From positions 1-5,629 of the forward strand of contig JANXLO010000645.1 of NCBI GenBank assembly GCA_025355115.1: DNA of 5,629 bases. Direction: 5' to 3'. The first letter of the stretch is position 1, and every line of letters starts with the position of its first letter. Position numbers and translations under genes: made by a program. The notes beneath the pieces were generated by a model that ran no database searches, was not told the origin of the DNA, and worked only from the letters and a program-made list of their open reading frames with translations. Positions 1 to 5,490 of this stretch are shown piece by piece. The DNA comes from Chthonomonadaceae bacterium (lineage in GTDB: Bacteria > Armatimonadota > Chthonomonadetes > Chthonomonadales > Chthonomonadaceae).

Positions 1-2691
1 GACATGGCCTTTATAGGAGTTAAGTATCGCGTCGGGCACAGGGCCGCGGCTGAGGATACGCCAGATGTCGTATCGACCCGTGACGGGATTGCCAGTTGCG
101 CCGGGAGTGTCCTGAGTCAGTGCATCCGAATAGGCATTGAACCCGAGCGGAGTCAGGAAGTTGATAAGCGGAAATACCGTCGTTCCCTGAACTACTCGGG
201 TCGGTATGATCGAAGAGTCGAACTCGGTCATCCAGCTTTCGGTGGGCCATCCGTTGTAGGATTTGCTGAGGCTGAAGCCCGTGCCGCTGAATGTGGTGCC
301 GACGCCAAATTGAGTCTGGAAGAACCGCTGTCCGCTGTCGTAGTCGTTTACGTAGAGTATCCCCGACCTGCCCTGGAAAGGCTGGCTGGTGAAGCCCCAG
401 ACGTTGTCGTAGATTTTCCAGTTGCTGGCTGCCTGCGCCGCGAAGGGATCGATCGCATTGTCGTAAACGATGATGTCGAGCGTCCAGTCGCTGGGGAAAG
501 CTGCGGGAGTCGTCCATGCGTTAGTGTAGACGCCGTCGCCGGACTTCTCTCCTTCAGGCTCATGACCGCCGCCTGAGATGGGGCCGTCGTCCCAGAGGCG
601 CATCCAGAAGCTGCCGCTGTTGGAGTAGTCCTGTCCGAAGGCAGCGCCTTCTTCGACGTAGTCGGGCTTGTTGTTGATGCCGCTGAACGCCTCCAGATCA
701 TCTATGCCAGCGAGATACTGGTTGAAGCTGGGCCAGCCTGCGGGCAGTCCGCCGAGCTGCTGCGCGTAGAAGGGAGGCATTCCCGCCTTGATGCCAGCAT
801 TGGTCGAGGTGGGATCGGTGGGCTGTCGGAACGTGCCGGACGGGTTGTTGTCGTAGGGCTTGATCGCCTGCTGCTCAACCTCGTAGGGCGCATTGATGAC
901 CGTTGTCGTCGCGTCGAGAGCGCCTGGCCCAACGAAGAAGATCTTGTGCTCGCGGGAATCGGCGCTTTTCTGTGCGCTGTCCGGGCATTTGATCTGGACG
1001 AAGACGGAGTTGACGCCGGACTCGTAGTCTGCGACGCGTGCACGGAAGCGAACTTTCTCACCTGCCGACACTTCGCGGACGGAGATATCGGGAGCGGAAT
1101 CGCGGGCAACATGAACGATTTCGTTATCGGCGATGCTGTATTTGAGCAGCGAAGGCGCATTGATGTCGAAGATCGTCGAGGCCCAGATGTTGAGTTCGGT
1201 GCCGGGAGTGGCAGGGCTGAAGCCACGGTCGCTCTGATAGACGATGCGGTAGCTGTTGATGTACTGCGGCCAGGTCGGGTAGTCCTCGTTCGAGACGAAG
1301 TTCGGGTCGAAGCGAGAGGCCGGGTCGTTGGGATCGATCGCCTGATCGGGGGTGCTGGTGCGAAGTTTGATTGCCGCATTTCCGACCGTCTCAGGCGTAA
1401 TGACCGTATAGCTTCCCCTGGCGTTGGGGTCGAGCATGACGCTTGCGTGCATAAAGTAGATGTCGAAGGTGTTCTTGACATCGTTGGCTATGCCGTCGCC
1501 ATTGTCGTCGGCCCGGTTGCTGGCAAAGGCCAGGAGATTCTGGGAGACTCCGGTGTCGTTGCCCTGGGGATCCTGCTCATTGGGAATGTTGCTGCGCGGA
1601 TCGGGGCGGGTGGTGCTCCATGCTGCATTTTTATTGCTGCTGATTTTGCCCCCGACGATGGAGGAGGAGTTCGTCACCCGATTTGGGTCCAGCGCCACCT
1701 GAATGGGCGTGATGACCCAGATGTCGGTCTGGTTCACGTTTGCATTGAGGCTTATCGCCGCAGCCGGTCCGCCGTTGTTGAAGGCGTTCGCGTTCGTGGT
1801 GAAGGCGATGACGCGACTGTCAGGCGACCATGCGGGAGCGGTATCGTTGCTGATCCCCGTGGTCAGCTGAGCGATGACGCCGGTCTGCACGTTGACCTTG
1901 AAGATATGGTAGCTCTGACCCGCTCCAAGCTGTCCGGCAAAGGTGATTTCGCTGCCGCCGGGCGCCCAGCTGGGATGACGCACGTCCGAGAAATTGAAGC
2001 CTGACGGGTTGTTCTTCGTCAGCCCAAGCGGATTTCCGCCATTGCTGATGTCGTACACGAACAGGTTGAATCCGGAGGTGATGGGCGTGTCGAGACCGGT
2101 GGTGAAACTGATGTTTCCTCCGGCTGCGTAGGCGATGCGATTTCCGTCCGAGGCGATGTTCGGCTCGATCTGATTGAACGTGGCGGCCAGGATCTGAACC
2201 AGGCCTGAGCCGTCCGGGAACATTCTATAGAGGTTGAATGTGCCGGTGGGGTTCTCCGTCGGATCGGTGTCGCTGACGCGGTCGCTGTCGAGGTAGATGT
2301 ACTTCTCATCCTGACTGAAGTTCGGATGCTCGTCCTGCGAGGGCGCGGGAACATTTGATAGCTGCTGTGTCGGATCTTTCTTCGTGAGAAGTTGCGTCTG
2401 ACGCAGGGTCGATTGGTCTCCCGGTGCGCGCGAGACCTTGCCCGAATTCAGTAGGCGAGCAGGGAGTTTTCGGCGCGTCATATAGGATGGTATGACGTCC
2501 GTTTTACCACCGGCGAAGTAGTGCTGGCCGGAGTGAGTGGTTGACGCTGCGAGCGGCAGTCCGTTTGGCAGTCCGTTGGCGGTTCCGGAGGCGTTGCGGG
2601 CTTGAGCCAGCAGGCCGTTCGGGGTGACCGACGACAGAAGGGCGGAGAGGAGCGCGAGCAGGACGATAGTGTTTGGTTTGGCTCTGTTCAA
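1..2691 (-). CDS. Secreted PD40/TolB-like beta-propeller protein with Ig-like and C-terminal domains (3' end outside window)
   Basis: My translation from a TTG at 2691 gives 897 codons with no stop down to base 1, so the gene is partial at its C-terminus. The start is fixed by a perfect AGGAGGT upstream and an in-frame TAG at 2709-2707. Residues 1-31 form a signal peptide: basic MNRAK, a hydrophobic core IVLLALLSALLSSV and a likely cleavage after A29-Q30-A31. About six PD40-type blades follow, each with a HPxW/PxWSPDG-like turn then a strand ending in SDR or similar: near residues 120-138, 173-191, 236-254 (HPSWAPGGSEITF), 282-300 (APAWSPDSRVIAF), 355-393 and 470-490. Residues 395-404 (DDNGDGIAND) resemble a calcium-binding loop. 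Residues about 535-570 and 690-747 look like Ig-type extracellular modules (GDGVYTNAW, LDIIVYDNA). From about 777 (GILYVNDYDSGQRFF) a new, probably Rossmann-like domain begins and is cut by the edge. It is probably exported and acts in the envelope or outside the cell. PD40 propellers usually bind proteins or glycans; I see no catalytic motif and cannot name a substrate. Confidence 0.9.
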   Translation of the reverse strand, partial: MNRAKPNTIVLLALLSALLSSVTPNGLLAQARNASGTANGLPNGLPLAASTTHSGQHYFAGGKTDVIPSYMTRRKLPARLLNSGKVSRAPGDQSTLRQTQLLTKKDPTQQLSNVPAPSQDEHPNFSQDEKYIYLDSDRVSDTDPTENPTGTFNLYRMFPDGSGLVQILAATFNQIEPNIASDGNRIAYAAGGNISFTTGLDTPITSGFNLFVYDISNGGNPLGLTKNNPSGFNFSDVRHPSWAPGGSEITFAGQLGAGQSYHIFKVNVQTGVIAQLTTGISNDTAPAWSPDSRVIAFTTNANAFNNGGPAAAISLNANVNQTDIWVITPIQVALDPNRVTNSSSIVGGKISSNKNAAWSTTRPDPRSNIPNEQDPQGNDTGVSQNLLAFASNRADDNGDGIANDVKNTFDIYFMHASVMLDPNARGSYTVITPETVGNAAIKLRTSTPDQAIDPNDPASRFDPNFVSNEDYPTWPQYINSYRIVYQSDRGFSPATPGTELNIWASTIFDINAPSLLKYSIADNEIVHVARDSAPDISVREVSAGEKVRFRARVADYESGVNSVFVQIKCPDSAQKSADSREHKIFFVGPGALDATTTVINAPYEVEQQAIKPYDNNPSGTFRQPTDPTSTNAGIKAGMPPFYAQQLGGLPAGWPSFNQYLAGIDDLEAFSGINNKPDYVEEGAAFGQDYSNSGSFWMRLWDDGPISGGGHEPEGEKSGDGVYTNAWTTPAAFPSDWTLDIIVYDNAIDPFAAQAASNWKIYDNVWGFTSQPFQGRSGILYVNDYDSGQRFFQTQFGVGTTFSGTGFSLSKSYNGWPTESWMTEFDSSIIPTRVVQGTTVFPLINFLTPLGFNAYSDALTQDTPGATGNPVTGRYDIWRILSRGPVPDAILNSYKGHV

Positions 2692-2701
2692 GGCGAGTCC
2701 T

Positions 2702-2708
2702 ACCTCCT
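2702..2708 (-). promoter_or_regulatory. Ribosome-binding site that fixes a TTG start
   Basis: The minus strand reads AGGAGGT, a full match to the anti-Shine-Dalgarno core, 10 nt before TTG at 2691-2689. A TAG stop in the same frame overlaps this site (2709-2707), so no upstream start in that frame is possible. This makes the TTG start well supported, although spacing is slightly long. Confidence 0.85.
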
Positions 2709-2752
2709 AGTGATACGCTGCAAATGACGCTGGCACGCTCAAGGGGGAAAGC

Positions 2753-3002
2753 CTGCACTGCCGATGGTGGGGGGAATTACCGGCATGAGAGTTGAGAACA
2801 TTCCATAGTGCCTGAAAATCGCCGCTTTCCCGTTCGCCCCCATAGGGGATAAGGGCAGAGAGGGAGCGGCGAACTGCATCTTGCTTCATGAAGGAGTGCC
2901 GGCGTGCCGACATCGTTATTTCCACAAGTGATTGACCCTATTCCGGCGAACGAATGATCGCGCAGGTGTCGTCTGTCGGGCTCCATTAGCGCGGCAGTGC
3001 AG
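2753..3002 (-). repeat. 11-bp perfect long-range inverted repeat (possible closing helix)
   Basis: The minus-strand transcript would carry CTGCACTGCCG at 3002-2992 and its exact complement CGGCAGTGCAG at 2763-2753. Flanking bases do not extend the pairing. The 3' arm ends 44 nt before the Shine-Dalgarno sequence. By a rough count an 11-bp perfect pair in about 465 nt is expected by chance only a few times in a hundred. The arms could close a domain of about 250 nt. Confidence 0.5.
2819..2872 (-). other. Hairpin in the leader: 8-bp stem with inner C/G helix
   Basis: On the minus strand TCGCCGCT (2872-2865) is perfectly complementary to AGCGGCGA (2826-2819). Just inside, CCC can pair with GGG across a 2-nt AA bulge, and the apex has CCCC-TAT-GGGG. 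The stem competes with a 7-bp pairing of GTTCGCC (2874-2868) with GGCGAAC (2838-2832). There is no T-run after it, so it is not an intrinsic terminator. Confidence 0.45.
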
Positions 3003-3041
3003 TTCGCGGGGGGTGGTTCAGCGACGAATAGAAGGCTTTTT

Positions 3042-3059
3042 GGGTCTGACCCCTGTCAG
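3042..3059. repeat. Two overlapping small palindromes at the predicted transcription start
   Basis: GGGTC-T-GACCC (3042-3052) overlaps CTGAC-CCCT-GTCAG (3046-3059). They cannot both form in the same strand. They sit at the predicted 5' end of the minus-strand transcript, so they could make a 5'-terminal hairpin or a protein-binding site. Short GGGTCTGACCC-type palindromes also occur as dispersed intergenic repeats in many genomes, so this may be unrelated to the promoter. Confidence 0.35.
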
Positions 3060-3065
3060 GTTCGG

Positions 3066-3094
3066 ATTATAGCACATTGCTGTGCACAACGCAA
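3066..3094 (-). promoter_or_regulatory. Sigma-70-type promoter with extended -10 for the propeller gene
   Basis: Read on the minus strand there is TTGCGT (3094-3089), a 17-nt spacer, and a perfect TATAAT (3071-3066) preceded by TGC, which makes an extended -10. The -35 matches only the TTG of the consensus, which the extended -10 would compensate. Predicted transcription starts near 3059. The -35 is about 62 nt downstream of the coaE stop, so the propeller gene has its own transcription unit. Confidence 0.75.
3072..3088. promoter_or_regulatory. Candidate operator in the promoter spacer
   Basis: The 17-nt spacer consists of GCACA-TTGC-TGTGC (3072-3085) overlapping the perfect 8-bp palindrome TGTGCACA (3081-3088). 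Symmetric DNA between -35 and -10 is a classical place for a repressor or a MerR-like activator. No regulator gene lies in the window and the family cannot be named. Confidence 0.35.
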
Positions 3095-3156
3095 GCCTTT
3101 TCTTCAGAAACAGACTAATGCGTCGTTTTCGGGCCGAATCGAGCAATCTGAACCGT

Positions 3157-3837
3157 TCATTCCACACATTCTGACGTGTCGTCCGAGGGCATTAGGTTCG
3201 GTTCCGACTGAGTTTTTTTCAAGCGGGGATCCGAAATACCGCACATTAGATCCATCCATAGGTTCTGCACCTTTGCCGAAAGTTCCTGCTCGGTTCCATC
3301 ATTTGAGAGAACTATTTCAGCGCGGACGATTTTGATCTCCAGCTTCTGCTGTGCGTCGAGGCGGCGATGAGCCTCCGCAGCGGGCAGTCCGTCCCGCTCC
3401 CAAAGGCGTCTCAGCTGCACGGCTTCAGAAGCCGAGACCACCACGACCGCGTCGAACCACGTCTCGAGCCCGCCTTCATACAGCAGAGGAATCTCCACGA
3501 CCAGGACGGTCTGCGGAGGAAAATCCTCCCTGACTGCCTCGATCTGCGCCCAGAGCAGGCTGCGAATAAGCGGATGCAGTATCCTCTCCAGCTTGCTTCG
3601 GGCGGCCTTGTCGGCGAAGGCCAGACGGCCCATTCTGGCCCGATCCAACTGCCCTCCCGGCGTGAGCATTTCTTCGCCGAACTCCTCGGCAATCCTGAGC
3701 AGCGCCTTGCCGCCTGGCGACAGCACGGCGCGGGCAGCCTCATCGGCGCTGAACGCGACGGCTCCCTGAGCAGCCAGCAGGCGGGTCACGGCGCTTTTTC
3801 CACAGGCGATGCCGCCGGTGATGCCTATAAGGGGCAT
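3157..3837 (-). CDS. coaE: Dephospho-CoA kinase
   Basis: This 226-residue cytoplasmic enzyme phosphorylates the ribose 3'-hydroxyl of dephospho-CoA with ATP, the last step of coenzyme A synthesis. The N-terminus has the P-loop GITGGIACGKS (residues 5-15, lysine 14 and serine 15 for ATP-Mg). Next come the family's DEAAR segment (32-36), the LHP motif (87-89), the substrate-lid segment VVEIPLLYE (113-121), the VVVV strand with a following arginine-rich lid RRLWERDG (143-150) and RLDAQ (159-163), and the late SNDGT (178-182). All are as expected for CoaE. The family is usually about 200 residues, so the last 25 or so form an extra polar tail ending SECVE. The ATG at 3837 puts the P-loop at the usual distance, but only a weak GGA precedes it. 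The gene lies 93 nt after rpsA with a strong terminator between them, so expression may rely on readthrough. No terminator is obvious after the stop. Confidence 0.96.
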   Translation of the reverse strand: MPLIGITGGIACGKSAVTRLLAAQGAVAFSADEAARAVLSPGGKALLRIAEEFGEEMLTPGGQLDRARMGRLAFADKAARSKLERILHPLIRSLLWAQIEAVREDFPPQTVLVVEIPLLYEGGLETWFDAVVVVSASEAVQLRRLWERDGLPAAEAHRRLDAQQKLEIKIVRAEIVLSNDGTEQELSAKVQNLWMDLMCGISDPRLKKTQSEPNLMPSDDTSECVE

Positions 3838-3864
3838 TGCTGAATTCCAGGGAGACCCGAAACG

Positions 3865-3904
3865 AAAAAAGAGGGGACGGCGGCTTGCACCGACTCGTCC
3901 CCTC
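3865..3904 (-). terminator. Rho-independent terminator after rpsA
   Basis: On the minus strand a perfect 9-bp stem GAGGGGACG / CGTCCCCTC (3904-3896 with 3879-3871) is followed immediately by six T residues (3870-3865). The 16-nt loop can add a small CGG/CCG helix. It begins 26 nt after the rpsA stop and its T-run ends 27 nt before the coaE ATG. Confidence 0.93.
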
Positions 3905-3930
3905 TCCTCCTCATCTCAGGCGTTCCCGCT

Positions 3931-5388
3931 CTAGGCCTCTGCAGGCGCTTCGGGGATGTGCTCTGCGGTAGCCGTCTCTGCGACAACTCCGCTGTTCTCT
4001 TCAGGCGCGGACGTCTCGGCGGTTTCCACCGTCTCGACTGTCTCTTCCGTCTCATCGATATCCTCGATGTCGCCGCCCTCGAAGCCCTCTTCCTCCTCGG
4101 AAGTGTCGCGACGATGCTTCTTGCGCTCATTGCGTTTGGCGGCAGCGAAGGCTTCGCCAACCTGATTGAAGCGCATATCCTGGCCGCCTCCGCCTGCAAA
4201 GCGATTGAAGTCCTCGCGGTCGTCCGTTCGCTCGCCGCCACGTCCGCGCTTATTGTCGCGGTCACGGCCGCCAGCAGCGGCTCCCTGGCCTGTGCCGGTC
4301 CCGCCTGCTGCGGGCTCGCGGGGCTGCTGGGGAGACTCCCGATCTTCCGGCGGCTGTAGGGCACGCAGGGAGAGGGTCATCTTGCGCTCTTCAGGGCGCA
4401 GCGAGATGAGCTTGACGGTCACCTCTTCGTTTGCATTCAGCGGCGGAACTCCCTTGCCAGGCCGGCTGCGGGGCAGCTCGGACTGCGGGATGATGCCTTC
4501 GACCCCATCCACCTGAACGAAAGCGCCGAAGGGCACGATGCGGGTGATGGTTCCGATGATGGTGTCGCCCTCTTTGTACTTGTTCTTGATGTCTTCCCAG
4601 GGATCGGGAAGTATCTGGCGCAAGCCCAGCGAGACGCGATTGTTCTCCAGATCCATCTTCAGGACCAGGACATCTAGCTCCTGTCCTTCGCGCAGAACTT
4701 CCTTGGGGTCGTTGATGCGCGTCCAGGACATTTCGGAGATGTGAAGCAGTCCATCGATGCCGCCAAGGTCGATGAAAGCTCCGTAGTTCGTCAGTCTCCG
4801 CACGGTTCCGCGTCGGATCTGATTGGGCTCCAGGGAGAGCTTCGTCTCATGGCTGCGGCTTTCGCGCTCCTCGACCACGGCCAGCTTGTTGGACAGAACC
4901 ACCTTGCGGCGCTCCTTGTCCACTTCGATGACCTTGAGGGGAATGGACTGTCCGACGAACTTGTCGAGGTTGGTCTTCAGGCTGCCGTTGCCGACGTGCG
5001 ACGCCGGAACGAAGCCGCGAATCCCCAGATCCACGACCAGTCCGCCCTTGACGCGCTCCTGCACCATGGCGGTGATGGTTTCGCCGCTCTCTTTGGCCGC
5101 CTGGACTTTCACCCAGGCCTGCTCGAAGTCGGCTCTCTTTTTAGAGAGGACAGGGATACCTTCCTGATTTTCCGGTTCCAGCACATAGACACGTATCTTG
5201 TCGCCGACCTGCACGATGGTTTCCGGGTTGACGTTCGGCCCGGCTTCGCGTGAGAGTTCATTGAGTCGGATAATGCCTTCGGACTTTGCACCTACGTCCA
5301 CCAGCACCCCTTCACGATCAACGCGCATCACCATACCGTCTACGACGGTGTCCCGTTGGAGTTGCTGCAACTGGCCAAATGCGGCCAT
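3931..5388 (-). CDS. rpsA: 30S ribosomal protein S1, four S1 domains with RG-rich and acidic tail
   Basis: S1 binds mRNA on the small subunit and helps start translation of structured or weak-SD messages. From the ATG at 5388 the protein has 485 residues. Four OB-fold S1 domains lie near residues 13-84, 102-170, 190-257 and 273-343. Domains 3 and 4 are the most canonical (NYGAFIDLGGIDGLLHISE; VPFGAFVQVDGVEGIIPQSE). Escherichia coli S1 has six domains; four-domain forms are typical of several Gram-positive and environmental phyla. Residues 350-400 are Gly/Arg/Pro-rich, 410-428 basic (KRNERKKHRR) and 430-485 strongly acidic with TVETVETAET repeats. The frame stays open upstream to an ATG at 5583, but that would add a 65-residue hydrophobic, signal-like extension that starts upstream of the promoter, so I reject it. 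The true N-terminus is uncertain: the strong Shine-Dalgarno sequence serves an ATG at 5414 in another frame. Transcription likely ends at the terminator just downstream. Confidence 0.93.
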   Translation of the reverse strand: MAAFGQLQQLQRDTVVDGMVMRVDREGVLVDVGAKSEGIIRLNELSREAGPNVNPETIVQVGDKIRVYVLEPENQEGIPVLSKKRADFEQAWVKVQAAKESGETITAMVQERVKGGLVVDLGIRGFVPASHVGNGSLKTNLDKFVGQSIPLKVIEVDKERRKVVLSNKLAVVEERESRSHETKLSLEPNQIRRGTVRRLTNYGAFIDLGGIDGLLHISEMSWTRINDPKEVLREGQELDVLVLKMDLENNRVSLGLRQILPDPWEDIKNKYKEGDTIIGTITRIVPFGAFVQVDGVEGIIPQSELPRSRPGKGVPPLNANEEVTVKLISLRPEERKMTLSLRALQPPEDRESPQQPREPAAGGTGTGQGAAAGGRDRDNKRGRGGERTDDREDFNRFAGGGGQDMRFNQVGEAFAAAKRNERKKHRRDTSEEEEGFEGGDIEDIDETEETVETVETAETSAPEENSGVVAETATAEHIPEAPAEA

Positions 5389-5414
5389 GCTGTAGCGCTC
5401 TTCATCATCGCCAT
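5340..5414 (-). other. Out-of-frame leader ORF overlapping the rpsA start, or displaced rpsA start codon
   Basis: An ATG at 5414 lies 8 nt after a GAGGAGG Shine-Dalgarno sequence (5429-5423) and opens a 24-codon frame (MAMMKSATAW...) that stops at TAG 5342-5340, inside rpsA. The rpsA frame is offset by one base. One inserted base near 5410 would join this ATG to rpsA as MADDEERYS-MAAFGQ, which looks like a normal acidic S1 N-terminus. So it is either a translated leader peptide controlling rpsA or the sign of a one-base deletion (sequencing or genuine). Confidence 0.4.
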
Positions 5415-5422
5415 TCGCAGAG

Positions 5423-5429
5423 CCTCCTC
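5423..5429 (-). promoter_or_regulatory. Strong Shine-Dalgarno sequence in the rpsA leader
   Basis: The minus strand reads GAGGAGG. It is 34 nt from the first in-frame rpsA ATG (5388), too far for direct use, but 8 nt from the out-of-frame ATG at 5414. Only a weak GAAGAG lies 9 nt before the in-frame ATG. Confidence 0.7.
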
Positions 5430-5461
5430 GACCATTCAAAATGACATTGTTCGTACGCTTC

Positions 5462-5490
5462 GGTATACTTCGTTCGTTTACTCGAGTCAC
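5462..5490 (-). promoter_or_regulatory. Candidate promoter of rpsA
   Basis: Read on the minus strand: GTGACT (5490-5485, four of six matches to TTGACA), a 17-nt spacer, then TATACC (5467-5462, four of six matches to TATAAT). Predicted transcription starts near 5455, giving a leader of about 67 nt before the in-frame ATG. The elements are moderate, but position and spacing fit, and such a start would exclude translation from the ATG at 5583. Confidence 0.45.

Larger units (their letters stand above)
2692..3059 (-). promoter_or_regulatory. Long 5' leader of the propeller gene; candidate structured RNA
   Basis: This stretch lies between the predicted transcription start (about 3059) and the TTG start at 2691. 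No convincing coding sequence is present. It contains an 11-bp perfect inverted repeat with arms 228 nt apart (2992-3002 and 2753-2763). Nested inside are a 6-bp helix (2974-2979 with 2907-2912) and an 8-bp hairpin (2819-2826 with 2865-2872). Several alternative pairings compete with these. I looked for motifs of common riboswitches (c-di-GMP, cobalamin, SAM), 6S, SRP, tmRNA and RNase P RNA and recognised none. It may be a regulatory leader, an independent small RNA ending upstream of the gene, or ordinary intergenic DNA with chance pairings. No intrinsic terminator is visible between it and the gene, which favours a leader. Confidence 0.4.

Noticed and set aside
348..1481. Minus-strand frames rich in Ser/Arg/Thr/Pro (348-701, 702-1481), and a similar one at 2019-2354
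   Set aside because: They are shifted readings of the propeller gene, with biased composition and no start signals.
946..2004. 352-codon open frame on the plus strand, and further plus-strand frames at 4-576
   Set aside because: They lie fully antisense to the 897-codon minus frame, which has a signal peptide, SD and PD40 motifs. Their products are low-complexity V/D/G-rich with no motif. GC-rich third positions commonly open such shadow frames.
2707..2925. 72-codon minus-strand frame in the leader, GTG start at 2925, ending TAG inside the SD of the propeller gene
   Set aside because: There is no SD before the GTG and no recognisable motif. The position would allow translational coupling, but the RNA helices explain the stretch at least as well.
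2777..2986. 69-codon minus-strand frame overlapping the same leader
   Set aside because: No SD, no motif and cysteine/proline-rich random-looking composition; it overlaps the other leader frame.
2997..3335. 112-codon plus-strand frame spanning the coaE end and the intergenic region
   Set aside because: It is antisense to coaE and crosses the promoter; no SD or motif supports it.
3367..3843. 158-codon plus-strand frame antisense to coaE
   Set aside because: Shadow of a clearly identified gene with all CoaE motifs on the other strand.
3958..5253. Several plus-strand frames antisense to rpsA (for example 3958-4359 and 4741-5253)
   Set aside because: Shadows of rpsA; composition mirrors the S1 tail and domains, with no independent motif.
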